Below, piece by piece: positions 23,482 to 35,729 of a stretch of DNA of 64,000 bases. Below the pieces are notes generated by a model. It was given only the letters and a program-made list of their open reading frames with translations. It was not told the origin of the DNA and ran no database searches. Position 1 is the first letter of the stretch; each line of letters opens with the position of its first letter. Source of the DNA: Apodemus sylvaticus. Its lineage: Eukaryota > Chordata > Mammalia > Rodentia > Muridae. Location: assembly GCF_947179515.1 (NCBI RefSeq), contig NC_067477.1, positions 77,536,644 through 77,600,643 of the forward strand, read 5' to 3'. Position numbers and translations under genes: made by a program.

Positions 23482-24025
23482 TATTTAATCTTTTCTTTTA
23501 CACCCCAGATTTTTATCCCCCTCCTAGTCTATCCTCTGTTTCCCATCCCACACCTTCTCCCTGCATCCCCAAGAGGATGTCCTCACCCCTCAGATCCCAG
23601 CTTCCACCCCACCAGACCTCTCCACTCCCTGGGGCCTCCAGTCTCTTCAGTGTTAGGTTCATCTTCTCTGATTGACCTGGACCCGGCTGTCCTCTGCTCT
23701 ATATAGGTTGGGGGCATCATATTGTCTGGTGTATGCTGCCTGGTTGGTGATCCAGTGTTTGAGAGATCTCGGGGTCCAGGTTAATTGAGACTGTTGGTCC
23801 TCCTACAGGGTTGCCTCCTCCTCAGCTTCTTCCAGGATTTCCCTAATTCAACTACAGGGGTCAGCAGCTTCTGTCCACTGGTTGTGTGTTTTACAATCTG
23901 CCTCTGACTCTTTCAGCTGCTTCTTCTTTTGGAGGGCAGTCTTGAAAAGACCCTTTTTGTGAGCGCTTCATTGCTTCAGTAATAGTGCCAGGTCTTGGGC
24001 CCTCCCCTTGAGCTGCGTTTCTTAA
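23482..24025 (-). mobile_element. Lx-type L1 3' UTR (antisense)
   Basis: Antisense Lx 3' UTR landmarks in order: TTTTACACCCCAGATTTTTA, CCCACACCTTCTCCCTGC, CAGACCTCTCCACTCCCTGG, GGTTGGTGATCCAGTGTTTG, GGGTTGCCTCCTCC, AGGGGTCAGCAGCTTCTGTC, TTTTTGTGAGCGCTTC and GTGCCAGGTCTTGGGCC. The homologous piece at 41480-41986 and 42650-43748 is the same family. No ORF2 sequence is present. Confidence 0.88.
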
Positions 24026-24898
24026 ACCTTCTCTAGGCTCTACACTCTAAGTAAAGAAACAGCAGAACTTCTAGATGCTGAGCACTTAAAACACAGGTTG
24101 TAGGAAATGAGGGTGCTGATTCAAGTGAGTTATCCACCTGGAGATTTTCTACAACATCCCAACATCCTATTATTCTTTGCCTTTTTATCAGTAAGAACGC
24201 ACTGTGTTCTTTAATTGACTAGTTGACTAAGTTGGATTTTCCTTCTAAAGGTTCTGTGGTTGACCAATCTTGCTTCATAAAAAGTAATATGTTTTTTCCC
24301 CCTGTCTTGTGTTAAACTTTTTCTACTTATTCTCAATTTACAAAAGTTCAGTCACAATACATTTGCCAGACTCTTGTGTTTCTTTTGTCTTTGGTTTGAT
24401 TTCTTTCATCTATTTTAGAAACTTAGTAGTCATTATCTTTTCAAATATTGGTCCCGGTGCACTTGCCAGCTCATATCTTACTAATGATCTAGTGACACAT
24501 TAATAAAATTATTTGTCTATATTTTATGCTTTATTTTTTCACCCTTTTATTCTTCTTGTCTCTATGCATCTTGGAAAGTTTATTCATCTGTAGATTCAGT
24601 CTTTTACTTTGTTCATGCCTATGTTCAATCTGATTTAACATATTAAGTATTTTAGTACTTATTTATTTTATAGGTTATAATTATTTAATGAATTCCCCTT
24701 TTCTCTTTTATGACATTTTTCTCTTATTTAGTCACTCTATTTATACTGTAGTCTTTATCAACTGAATATCTGTCTTCTTCTGTTGATATATTTTTTCTAA
24801 ATTATTGAGCATACTGTTTTGCTAATTAGCATGGGTTAATTTTTAAGTTGTATGCCAGATAGAATATGTATGAAAAACTGAATTTGTATTTTACATGA
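24026..24898. other. AT-rich unique DNA
   Basis: Nothing recognised apart from T-rich low-complexity stretches. Confidence 0.5.
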
Positions 24899-25148
24899 AG
24901 GTTGTGAGATGGATCAGTTGGTAAAGTCACTTCTTACAGATCTTAGACTGATTACCAGGATCCACAGGAATGAACTGTGAAACTCTGGGTAGATAACTCA
25001 CCTGAATCAGCATCCTTATTTCCTATGACCTGTGTTTAAAAGAGAAAGAGAAGTAGAATTCACTCCAACAAGTTGTCCTAACATCTCCATCATACACCAC
25101 TGAACACATTATATTGTGTATTATATACATTATATAAACACATAAATC
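24899..25148 (+). repeat. RSINE1/B4-family SINE with internal extra sequence
   Basis: Head GGTTGTGAGATGGATCAGTT GGTAAAG and tail CACTCCAACAAGTTGTCCTA plus CATCATACACCACTGAACAC match RSINE1. About 70 extra bases (24975-25045) separate the two halves, so it is either insertion-bearing or chimeric. Confidence 0.55.
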
Positions 25149-26320
25149 AATGCATGAACATACATTTTTCTAACTGATAGAAATTTCCCCAAGAAAGAGT
25201 ATACCATTTTTTGTATTGGCATGGTGAGTCGAGGGGTTGACCTTCACACTCTGTCGGGAATTCAGCATAGTCAAAAGTCATTCAATTACATTTTCCAATG
25301 AGATTTTCTGTATTTGGTATATGCTCCTCTCTCTCAAGTGAGACTTCTTCTCCTAAGCAATATAACGTCTACAGACACTTAATCCTAGTAACTGAGCTCC
25401 CCAAGCCCTACATCACTGTCCCACTGTTTAGCAAATTTTCACATAAAAACATATCCTAAGTTTGAGGTGACTGTCTTCCAGCCATTCACTCTACCTTATA
25501 TGGCCATTGCCCTTAAACTACTTTCTGTTTTCCCCAGATGACCTTTGCCCCATGGCAAGAATGGCCTCATTCATACTCACACATGGCCGAAGCGCCAGGT
25601 AGGAAATATCTGGGGAGCCATTTCATCAGGGAGGGATCTTTATCTTAAGAGCTATTGAAGATCATATACATAGTTTTTAAAATGTAACTTTTATTTCTTT
25701 CTCTAGTTGACATAATAAGAATTATATAGTTTGTCATTACCTATGATATTTTAGCTAGTAGAATTTCATTAGGGATTTAGCCTTTTTATTTGGTTATAAA
25801 TGTAGGACATTATATTTATGATTGTTATGCTTTAAATATATTGAATTTAATTTTAAATACTAATTATATTATGCAAAATATTAGAAATTACTTCCTGTTC
25901 TGTGTCCTCCATAATACCTTTTGATTAGCATATCATTTACAAATTCAGTCAATGATTTAACTAAGGCTAAGATATTCTGATTAGGGCTAACTGTAATTGT
26001 TTCTGGCAAAATACTAGAAAATGTGCTTGAATTAATAGTTCTATCAGTGAATGTTAAGCAAAAATAGATGTTAGATTCTTCATTATTTTATTGTAATTTT
26101 CCTACCTATAAGAGGGATTGTCTTGTCACTAGGTATCACAAGAAAACGTCTGGTCTCAATCGATGAATTGGTTTCATTCACTTCACTCACTATACAGTAA
26201 GTTTGTTTAATTTCCCTAAAGTATCATCTGTAGTAAGAGTTGCTTAAAAGTTAAGAATATGTTAAATTTATAACTAATACTTAGTAGTGTAGAAATGATA
26301 ATATGCTTGTTCTATTTTAA
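25149..26320. other. AT-rich unique DNA
   Basis: No gene or repeat recognised. Confidence 0.5.
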
Positions 26321-26321
26321 C

Positions 26322-26430
26322 TACTCTTTCTGTGATAAAATATTCTGACAGTATTAACATAAGGGGAAAGCGTGTGTTTAACTTAGAATCCCAGTCTACA
26401 TTCTATCATAAGAAAGTGCCATGTTGAAAG
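26322..26430 (+). repeat. Decayed rodent repeat (TGTGATAAA type)
   Basis: CTTTCTGTGATAAAATATTC then AGGGGAAAGCGTGTGTTTAA and CATAAGAAAGTGCCATG follow the order of a common rodent interspersed repeat (CTGTTGCTGTGATAAAACAC ... GGAAAGGGTTTATTTGG ... CATGGC). Its class (URR1-like hAT, or LTR-derived) is uncertain. Confidence 0.4.
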
Positions 26431-26839
26431 TTAAAGATGTCAAAATATTGTTCAAATTTTCTAACAATCTAAACTAAATTGATAAGACGCCACCTTAAGT
26501 TTGAAATATAAACCATTGCAAAAAAATACAGGTTTCATTTCTGAACCACAGTGTAATGGACAATAGGAATAATTAGGATATAAGAAGATACACTGAAAGA
26601 ATTTTGCTTTCTGTATGTACTGCTTGGCAGATACAGAGTAGAATGGTCATTTCCAATATCATGGGTGTTCTGTGCAACCCACACTTCACTTTTACAACTG
26701 CACAAAAAAGCCTCTCACAGGGATTCCACTGCCACAGGTTCCCCAGCTTCAGTGGCTCTTTGAAATTTCAGAGAATAAAATCTACACGTACCTCATCAAT
26801 AAATACTTCTTTTATGTTTCTAAAACTATGCATACAAGG

Positions 26840-27800
26840 ATGACCTGGACAAGTTTAGCTGCCAGCTTGGGATGGACTCTTACCCCTTGGAGTCTTCTAT
26901 GTAGCAATATTGGTATTTTCTAGAAGCTATAAATTTCTTAAACTCTCTCTCACAGATTGGAACTAGGCTTAGTGAGCTCTTGCCTGGGAAGTACCTTTCT
27001 TATTTTTATAATATAAAACAGTTTCTCTTTAATGGTGCTAATCTGCTTAGCAAGTATAGCTTTTCTTTCAGCATATAGCTTGACTGTAACATTAAGCTCC
27101 TGGCTGCCCTTTTTCTCTCTACACTGTTCATTTTATGTTCCATTCTGCTGCAGTTTCTCATTTTCATCATAGGCCTTCATGAAGGAAATTAATAATAACT
27201 ATAGTGCAGACTCAACATTATAAAGTCTTGAAGTTTCCTCTACCAGAGAAATTAGTCCATTACTTTTAAATTTTGCCACAGGCAAATTCTTAGGACATGC
27301 GCAGAAAGCAGCCAGATTATTTGACAAAATGTCACAGAAATAACCATTAGCTCACTTGCTGTTAAAGTACTTGCTTCTTCTGAAATTTCTTCTATTGAAC
27401 CTCTATAATACACATTACTGCCAGCACTACTGTCTTTCCAGATTCTATTGAAACAGCTGATAAAATTCTTCTCACAGCATTCAACAACTTTTTTAGACCA
27501 AAGTTCCAAATTGCTTGCATTCCTCAAATTATACATGGTCAGGTTCTTCAAATTCAACATCTGACTTTTAGTAGAAACTTATGTATTTGTAACTTTTCTC
27601 TTGCTGTGATAAAACATTATAAATAAATAATGGAAGGAAGAGTTTCCTCTATCTTACAGTTTCATAGAGTCAATAATGGAAGATGGGCATCTGGATAAAC
27701 ATGCTGAGAGACCATATCTTTATCCACAAGAATAAAGCAAGGAAAGCCAAGTTTTATTTATTGTGACAAGTGTCTTCTCTACTTCTGCGGCTGGCCTGGC
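26840..27800 (+). repeat. Possible composite rodent repeat ending in a TGTGATAAA module
   Basis: 27575-27800 reads AACTTATGTATTTGTAACTT, CTTGCTGTGATAAAACATTA, GGAAGAGTTTCCTC, TTACAGTTTCATAGAG and ATCTTTATCCACAAG, the order of a common rodent repeat. The upstream part (GGATGACCTGGACAAGTTTA at 26840 to CATGGTCAGGTTCTTC at 27533) resembles sequence that often precedes this module in rodents. Family name uncertain, and the upstream part may be unique DNA. Confidence 0.4.
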
Positions 27801-30367
27801 ACTTGCTCTCTAGACAAAGACAGCCAAAAACATATTGATTCCCCTCCTATATCCTATGGTTTCAAGCAAGTGTTACTATAGGATGCAATAATTTATGCAG
27901 TAAATAGCAAGTATTGTTCATGAAAGCCTATTTTTATTATATGCACACAGAGATAGAAATAACATTTTTATTTGACTCTCTAAATTCATTGCATATTCAT
28001 TTATGACTCTTTTTTTGCAATTTAGTTAGGACTTAGTCATTGGTTCTTGTACAATTTTTTCAGATTTAACATGTCTCCTAAGACTTTTCTATTTATCAGA
28101 CTCTATTGATCCAACGTAACTATGGGTAAGAAAAATCCTACCTTCACTACTATTGACTTTTGTTCTTTTATAGAAATGTTCTTTTATGGTGAGACATTAA
28201 GTATGATTTCTAGGGTTGTGATCAATTTCACTCACAGTTTGGGCAAGAATAGAAAAATGAGAAGAAATAGTATCTGTCCATATAATGTTAAATAGCTATA
28301 TCTTTAAAACATCTAATCCAGTAGTAGAAGAAAATTACAAAGTGCGAAAAAGAGCAAATAAAATTTGCACATAAAAATGTAATAGAGTTGGGAATAAATA
28401 AAACAGGTTGGTTTCTGGCACGTAATCAGTCTAGATACCAGAGTAAAATTCTATGGAACATAAACCCCTGATGGTGCAGCTGCTGTGACAAGAATTTAGT
28501 GGTGACATGATACCTTCTTATAACCAAGTGTCCTTAGAGAAAAGTTCTATAACAATGGGAAAATTTTATAAATACAGGTTGTTAGTTATACAAAAGACTA
28601 AATTAATTATAGACAAGACTATCAATTGAGTTAGAATTGCAACTCATGGTAAAAGGAAAGCACAATTCCTATTCTTAACAAATACAAGTCAGAATTTCTT
28701 CATTTACCTCTCATACCTACAGCCCAGATTATACCAAAACCAAAAATTGCATAGACCACTAACTATATAACCAAATAGATTAAATTGTGCTATGATTGAG
28801 TTGGTAAAGGTGTATGTAGTAGTCTAGATTGATAGCATGAATTTGAGAAATAAGACACAAGCTGAAGGCATAAAGAGATACTTATTTAGAAATGAATTGC
28901 AAGAAGTTGAGTAGATAGAGAAAGAAATTTTGAGTATTGTTTCAAGGCTTGGAGCATAGGAGAAAAGGGTCTGTAAAAAACACGTATCTCAATAGTTGCT
29001 TGAGGACCAAACAGTGCTGACAACTATGAGTGCTGAATTCAATATCACCTTCTGTTGTGTTGAGCAGAACACTTTAGTAGCTGTGATAATGCAATGAATG
29101 CAGAATGAGCCTGGGAACTGAAGTAATTAATAAGTCAAAGATCAATATAGATTAACAATTAATGTGAGAGTCAGCCTGTGCACACTGGAGGCTGATAACA
29201 TAAGAGAACAGGAGGAACAGATGCCGACATCTCACAGGACAGTGACATCCAGCTATGATGAAGAGCTTCCCCAGGGAGATTCCAAACTCTCATTTAGAAT
29301 GTTCAGATGCACATTTGTTCCATGCATTTTCAAATCATGAGATAATTTGCTAGCCTGCATCACTATTGTTTTTAAATGACTATAGGTTTTGTGTGATTAA
29401 TGAAATATAAATGTATTTAAAAGATATATCAATCTATCTGAATGCTAACATATTTACAGGATGATGTATTTCCTATGAGAGCTTGAAGGTTAGTATAAAA
29501 TTACCAACAAATATTTTCCTACAAACAATTTTTGACATTATAAAATAGCCCACAGAATGAGAAGGATTATTTCAGTAGCAAAAGCAGAGATACTACCATC
29601 TGAACAGATACCTGCTAGAAGGGGTTGCAGTACAGGCGAGATAGTGGTAAAGACAGTAAGAAAAATAGAGAGAAGTGAGACGAGATTGCCTTGAGTTCAG
29701 ATCCATCTATACTATTGCCGTATTGTGAGATCTTGGGAAATTATTAATATTTCTATGGATAAGATGATTTGAAGATAGCAGTGCATCCAGATTTAAAGTG
29801 TTGTTATAACACAAATGGTACTGCATGCAGAGATGTTGGGCCTGGGCAGGTACCTTGCTCTGTGCAACGGCTTTCACAAGCTCATTTTGAGTCAAGCTTG
29901 TTGTCCTTTTGTGAGATATGGTGGGAACTGCTAGTCCAAAAAATAATGTGAAGAAATAATAAAGCAGATTTAAATTAACTAGAAAGCTAGATCAAAGCCA
30001 ATAATATAATATAAAGTAGTTAATTCTGCCAATCTGTATACACACGACAAGGAAAAGGGCTTACTCTGTAAGCCACTGAGATGTGGACAGCTTGAGGTGT
30101 ACATTATGACAACAAACCCTGTTTGATACAGTACGAATGTATTTAATGTACAGAATTTAATAACTTAGAAAACAGCTCATATCTATCATTTTCCACATAT
30201 TTTAGCTATTCTTGGATAAATATTTTCATACAAAGTTTAATAGTATCTATAATACATAGGCCATAAAAGAAATTTTTATGCTATTTATAGAGAAATAATG
30301 TCTTTCCACTTTCTTCAGATCTTATTTTATATTATATGATGGAAATTCACAGGCTTTATATCTTATA
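27801..30367. other. AT-rich unique DNA
   Basis: About 2.5 kb with no gene and no repeat I can name. The longest frames are about 60 codons. Confidence 0.55.
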
Positions 30368-31500
30368 TTTTTATTAATTCTTTGAGAATTTCATACATTC
30401 TCTTTTAATCCACATTCCCCATTTTCTCATTGGTTTGTTTTAATTCACTGATTCCCCTCAGCACTGCCTATATACTCAGATGTGTGGCCACACACTGTAG
30501 TCTGTTATATGTTAGTCTTACTAGGAACCAGACCCTTAAAGAAAACTATCCCTCTCAGAAGCTATCATTTGCTAACAGCTCCTCAACTTCATCTTAGAAT
30601 TTTGTCCAGCTTGATTTGCACAGGACTTGTCCATTGTTGTAACTACTTTGTATATGTAAATTCCCTACTGTGTCCATAAAACACAGCTTCCTTGCAACCA
30701 CCTCTAGCTCTTACAATCATTTTACCCACCTCTCCTGAAATGATTCCTGAGTACTGGGAGGAGGGGATATGATGCAGATGTCCCATTTAGGGCTAAAATC
30801 ATATTCTAAAATCACTTATTTCTACATCTAATCCAGTGTGAGTCTTGGCATTCATTTCCATGTACTGTAAAAAAGCTTCTCAGATGAGGCTTAAGGTATC
30901 CACTAAATCTATGAATATAATGAGAAATCATAGTCTCTTTAACACAAGATCTCATTAACAGAAAGTAGCAGGCTCTCCCCTTGGGCCTTGGACCTGTCTA
31001 GCCAATGTTCTTGTTATTGATGACTGTGTTAAGTATGGCTTTCAACTTGTGGGGCAATACTTAAATCGAAAAAGCAAGTGCTTGGTTTCTTCCATGGTAT
31101 TTGTACCACTGTTAAACCAGTAGGTTTATGTAATCAGGCATGTCATTATACCATGTCATTAGGCTCTATATGCCAGGCCAGGAATTATTATAGTTTGATA
31201 TGATAGGCATTATTGTATCTCTCAGAGTTCAAAACTAGGTAAGATTAAAAGTACTTTTATCTTCTGGTAATATGTATAGCACCTTCTGCAGTATTATTGT
31301 AATAAATATAAAGTTAATCCTTTTTCATATTAACCTTGCATCCAACTGCATTACTAAATTTCTTTATGAGATGTTCTGGTTTTGGTATCTTATTGTTTCT
31401 TAAGGTATCTAATTCAGTAAAGAGCATTTCTGTATTCAAATATTTTACTCACTATCTGTTGCAATTATTTTTGCTTTCTTGTCTCATTGCATAGAGTGTA
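30368..31500 (-). mobile_element. Old L1 3' end and ORF2 fragment (antisense)
   Basis: TTTTTATTAATTCTTTGAGA with AATTTCATACAT is the antisense 3' end of old rodent L1 (Lx8/Lx9-like). The order continues with CTATATACTCAGATGTGTGG, CTTAAAGAAAACTATCCCTC, GCTCTTACAATCATTTTACC, TGAGTACTGGGAGGAGG, ATGTCCCATTTAGGGC and GGCTCTCCCCTTGGGCC. From about 31320 the sequence (CCTTGCATCCAACTGCATTA; CTTTCTTGTCTCATTGC) resembles antisense ORF2. Heavily decayed. Confidence 0.6.
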
Positions 31501-31840
31501 ATGAAAAAATCTTCTTGACAACATTATAGAGAACAAAAACATGGCACTTTGGATGAGGAAGTAAAGATAGAGACAATATTCTGATGAAAATAAATACATT
31601 TTATTAAAAGTAAACAAAAACAGCAATGCTTGAGGTAAGCCATATATTATTATATCCTGAAAGGTAACATTAAGAAAGACATAGGAGGGGAATCAATTTT
31701 CCTATAACAATATCCTTGTACACCAACTCGTGTTAGAAGCAACCAGGTTCTTTGAATTGGGATAAATAGAAAACTGTGTTTGGAACATGCTGCTACTAGA
31801 AAGCAAGAATACATTAGAATACATGCAGTATATACTTTTG

Positions 31841-32029
31841 AAAGATTGATTATTTATTTTGTGTATGTCAGTACACTGGACACTGTTGCTCTCTTCAGAC
31901 TCAGCAAAAGAGATCATTGTCTCCCATTACAGATGGTGGTGAGCTAACATGTGATTGCTGGGAATTAACTTAGGACCTCTGGAAGATCAGTCAGTGCTCA
32001 TAACTGCTGAGTCATCTCTCCAACCCCAA
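31841..32029 (-). repeat. B2 SINE (antisense)
   Basis: Antisense B2: TTATTTTGTGTATGTCAGTA, TCTTCAGACTCAGCAAAAGA, CATTACAGATGGTGGTGAGC, GATTGCTGGGAATTAACTTA, GGACCTCTGGAAGATCAGTC and TGAGTCATCTCTCCAACCCC (head). A possible target duplication is ACATGCAGTATAT at 31821-31833 and ACATGCAATGTAT at 32029-32041, with two mismatches. Confidence 0.9.
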
Positions 32030-32280
32030 CATGCAATGTATTACATGTAGCTAAGATGAAAACCTGAAAGGAGGGGTCCTGAAATCAAAGGGGAAAGAAA
32101 CACTTGGATTGGCTAGAATAAATTGTGATTAGAAAGTAGGTTTTCCTGTAATGAACCCTAGAACAAAATGGATAGACACGAATTAGTTTTTTGTCATCAG
32201 AAAAATCAGAACAAGAATTGAAAAAAAGCCTTCAGCAGAAAGGCCTATAGGTATACCTGTAGGCCATACTCTTTTCTTTT

Positions 32281-32546
32281 TTATTGGATATTTTATTTAT
32301 TTACATTTCAAATGTTATTCCCTTTCATAGTTTCCCCTCTAGAAACCTCCTATCCTGTTCGCCCTCCCCCTGCTTCTATGAGGGTGCTTCCCCACCCACC
32401 TCCCCAAACCAGCATTACTGTATACCGGGGCAAAGAAAGAACCACAATACCAACCACCCAGACCACTCAAGAGTTCTCAGGGACTAAACCACCAACCTCA
32501 GAGTACACATGGAGGGACCCTTGGCTCCAGCCACATGTGCAGCAGT
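32281..32546 (-). mobile_element. Short 5'-inverted L1 3' end
   Basis: 32281-32429 is an antisense L1 3' end (TATTTACATTTCAAATGTTA; TATGAGGGTGCTTCCCC). From about 32430 to 32546 the orientation flips to sense 3' UTR (GAACCACAATACCAACC; TTCTCAGGGACTAAACCACC; GAGTACACATGGAGGG). Antisense 3' part followed by sense upstream part is a twin-priming inversion on a minus-strand insertion of only about 265 bases. Confidence 0.85.
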
Positions 32547-32599
32547 GTACATTTTCTTCATTAAAGATTTAGGCAGGAAAGCTCTGTTCATTGTAGGTG

Positions 32600-32815
32600 A
32601 TGGTCAGACAGTCCTGGGTTGTATAAAAGAGTGGACGGAATAAACCATGGTGAGTCAGTGAGCACAGTCTTCGCTTCAATTCCTGAATATGGATTCCTGC
32701 CCTGACTTCCTTTCTTGGTAAGACTATGAGCTGTTTGATGAAATAAACACTTTCTTCTCCATGCTGCATTTGGTCATGGTCTTTTTCATAGCAGCAGAAA
32801 TCAGACTGGTGTACA
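32600..32815. repeat. Rodent interspersed repeat of uncertain class
   Basis: GAATAAACCATGGTGAG, GACTTCCTTTCTTGGTAAGA, GATGAAATAAACACTTTCTT and TTTGGTCATGGTCTTTTTCA with TAGCAGCAGAAATCAGAC follow a common rodent pattern (GCTGAAATAAACCCTTTCC ... GGTCATGGTGTTTCATCACAGC). This is probably the reverse of the TGTGATAAA-type module seen at 27590. Confidence 0.45.
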
Positions 32816-32869
32816 ATGGAATTGCCTGTCTTATGTAACAATATAGAGAAGGGTAAAAGTAACCTTTAT

Positions 32870-33385
32870 TTACCATATGTAATTGTAGTCTCGGAGGCTT
32901 ACTGATGAAGAAGCTCATTATTATATTCTGAGCTAGGGATGGTTGGTACAACTCAGCTCTCTTGGCTCAAACTCCTCTCCAAGCTGACTGATTCAATTCG
33001 GCTTCTCTAGATTCTTACTGAATTTTTCTGCTTGACCTTAAAGTAACTCTGGCAATTTGTTCTAATCTTCTTGCTCCTTCTTATTCACTGGCTTCAATTG
33101 TCTCTGCTGAATTGCATGAGCCCAAGAATGAACTCAATACTGTATTCACTGCAGTGATTCACCACTGGCTCACTGAAGTCAACGCAAGTGAACTGACTCA
33201 CTGAATAGAACTGACTCACTCTCTCTCTGCAGTGCTCTTAAATAGTTTTCCTTTCCAATACTGTTCTCATGAGAATTAGACATAGTCTATCCCTGACTCA
33301 TTCTATCAAGTCTTTCTCTGACTCATCACTCTGCCTGCCCATCAATTAGATGTCACTTTCAAATGTGGCTGCTTCCTTCTCCAAA
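32870..33385. repeat. Possible RMER-type rodent repeat
   Basis: CAGCTCTCTTGGCTCAAACT with CCTCTCC, followed by many GACTCA/CTGACTCAC words (33180-33330), recalls rodent-specific RMER-type medium-reiteration repeats. Low certainty. The GACTCA-rich stretch could also be simple local duplication. Confidence 0.3.
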
Positions 33386-33857
33386 CTAATTTTACCTTAA
33401 GGGTGTATGCTAAGGGTGATCCAGTCAGAGGGACTGAAAGAGTGTGATCTCTTACTGGGTCAGTCATATTGCTGGATTAAAAGTCCTCTACAGAGGAGTG
33501 ATGGTTCTTTTAGGTACTATAGTAATTTAAAGATGAAATACTATCAAAGTTTGCCAAAGTTATGGGCATCAAGAAAACTTAATATAACTTCTGAGGAACA
33601 TTAAAAAAATGAATACAAATGTCTTAGGCAGGTGCTTCTGATTTTGGTTGGCCTACCATTAAGTGCTTACTATACTAGAAAGTTTGCTACCATCCATACT
33701 AAAAGGAAAAAGAAAGGTTTGCCAAACTCTTTCATAGAGAGATTTAATATCACAAAATTACCATTCTCCTGAGTACAGACTATTAACATATGAAGTTGCA
33801 GTAAAAATGAGAGCTGCTTTGGGCTACCTTGTTTTGTTGGACAGACACTTTACCATT
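33386..33857. other. Unique-looking spacer
   Basis: No gene or repeat recognised. Confidence 0.5.
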
Positions 33858-35059
33858 AAACTTCACAGAGAGTAGCACTTCATTGTGTAAATATACCACA
33901 ATTTTTGTATCCATTCCTCCATTGAGGGACACCTGGGTTCTTTCCAGCTTCTGGCTATTACAAATATGGCTGCTATGAACATAGTGGAGCATGTGTCTTT
34001 ATTGCATGCCAGGGAATCCTTTGGGTATATGCCCAGGAGAGGTATAGCAGGGTCCTCCGGAAGTGTCATGTCCAGTTTTCTGAGGAACCGCCATACTGAT
34101 TTCCAAAGTGGTTGTACCATCTTACAGCCCCACCAACAGTGGAGGAGTGTTCCTCTTTCTCCATATCCTCGCCAACACCTGCTGTCTCCTGAGTTTTTAA
34201 CCTTAGCCATTCTGACTGGTGTGAGGTGAAATCTCAGGGTTGTTTTGATTTGCATTTCCCCAATGATTAATGATGTTGAACATTTCTTAAGGTGCTTCTC
34301 AGCCATCCGAAGTTCTTCACGTGAAAATTCTTTGTTTAGATCTGTACCCCATTTTTAATAGGGTTATTTGTTTCTCTGGGGTCTAACTTTTTGAGTTCTT
34401 TGTATATATAGGATATCAGCCCTCTGTCAGATTTAGGGTTGGTGAAGATCCTTTCCCAATCTGTTGGTTGCCATTTTGTCCTTTTGATAGTGTCCTTTGC
34501 CTTACAGAAACTTTGTAATTTTATGAGGTCCTATTTGTTAATTCTTGATCTTAGAGCATAAGCTTTGGTGTTCTGTTCTAGAACTTTTCCCCTGTGCCCA
34601 TGTCCTCAAGGGTCTTCTCCAGTTTCTTTTCTATTAGTTTCAGAATGAATTGATGAAATTCTTAGGCAAATGGTTGGAAGTGAAAAATATCATCCTAAGT
34701 GAGGTAGCCCAATCACAAAAGAATACACATGGAATGCAATCATTGATAAGTGGGTATTAATTAGCCCAGAAGCTCTTAATTGTCAAGACACAATTAGCAT
34801 ATCAAATGATAACCAAGAAGAGGGAAAGAGAGGGCCCTGGTTCTGAAGAGTTGATCTAGCATTATAGGGGAATACCAGGACAGGGAAATGTGTGGAGGGA
34901 AGAGGGCCTATGAGACCGATGGGGAGGGGGAAACTAGGAAAGGGGAAAGCATTCAGAATGTAAACAAAGAATATAGAAAATTAAAAAAAAAAAACAAAAA
35001 AGCAAAATACAACAGTGAAAAATGCAAAAAAACAAACAAACAAAAAAACTTCACAGAGA
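33858..35059 (+). mobile_element. 5'-inverted L1 with perfect 14-base target duplication
   Basis: Target duplication AAACTTCACAGAGA is present at 33858-33871 and 35046-35059. Inside it, 33872-34643 is ORF2 C-terminal sequence in antisense. 34644-35045 is sense: the last ORF2 codons (34644-34757), the short purine-rich 3' UTR and a mixed A-rich tail. Compared with intact L1, the inverted part stops at the TACTC codons and the direct part starts at AATGAATT, so about 13 bases were lost at the junction. Same short-UTR subfamily as 1-3786. Confidence 0.95.
33872..34306 (-). pseudogene. L1 ORF2 C-terminal fragment with open frame
   Basis: Minus-strand open frame of about 145 codons starting MAEKHLKKCSTSL and running through the LRFHLTPVRMAKV, GERGTLLHCWWGC and WRFLRKLD blocks to RSWKEPRCPSMEEW. 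This is the conserved C-terminal Cys-rich segment of L1 ORF2, still unbroken, implying a fairly recent insertion. It lacks endonuclease and reverse transcriptase domains and has no function by itself. Confidence 0.9.
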
Positions 35060-35340
35060 ATTTTTTAAACATTTTTCCATGCATAATCCCATCACATATT
35101 AAATCATACAAAGAAATGACTATTGTAAATGTTTCAAAGATTCTAGACTTATGATTCAAGTCATAAGAGACGTCAATCATTATAAAATATTTCAAGTTTG
35201 TGGAAAATGTGTTCATTGAATTATATTTGTCAATAAGGAAATTGATAAATTGTAGAATTTGATATCAAACGTGTCAATTATCTTTAAATATATATAACTG
35301 TAAAATTAAGAATTAAATTGTAAAATATAACAGTGCAAGA
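35060..35340. other. AT-rich spacer
   Basis: Nothing recognised. Confidence 0.5.
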
Positions 35341-35490
35341 GTATAGGGGAATTCCAGAACAGGGAAGTGGGAAGGGGTGGATGGAAGAACAGGGGGACGG
35401 AAGAGGGCTTATGGGACTTGCGGGGAGTGAGGACCCAGAAAAGTGGAAATCATTTGAAATGTAAATAAAAAATATATCAATAAAAAAAGA
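35341..35490 (+). mobile_element. L1 3' UTR tip
   Basis: About 150 bases: ATAGGGGAATTCCAGAACAG, GGAAGTGGGAAGGGGTGG, GGAAATCATTTGAAATGTAA and ATAAAAAATATATC with an A-rich tail. Very short, 5'-truncated copy of the short-UTR subfamily (compare 42480-42610). Confidence 0.88.
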
Positions 35491-35729
35491 AAGAAATTTC
35501 CTCTGAAATTAAGGAAATTCTTCCCAGCTTTCTGGAGTGTTGATTCATTTATTAATGGATTCTTGATAATGGTCAGTGTGTTGTTTTATTTTGTATAATT
35601 TTGCTTTGATTGTGCCTTAATGTTATTATATACATTCATTTATAACATACATTAGATGTGCAGATTAAAATCAGCTACTCTTTTCTAAGCTTCTTTCTTC
35701 AGGGTGTTTTATCATAACAAAAAATAAAA

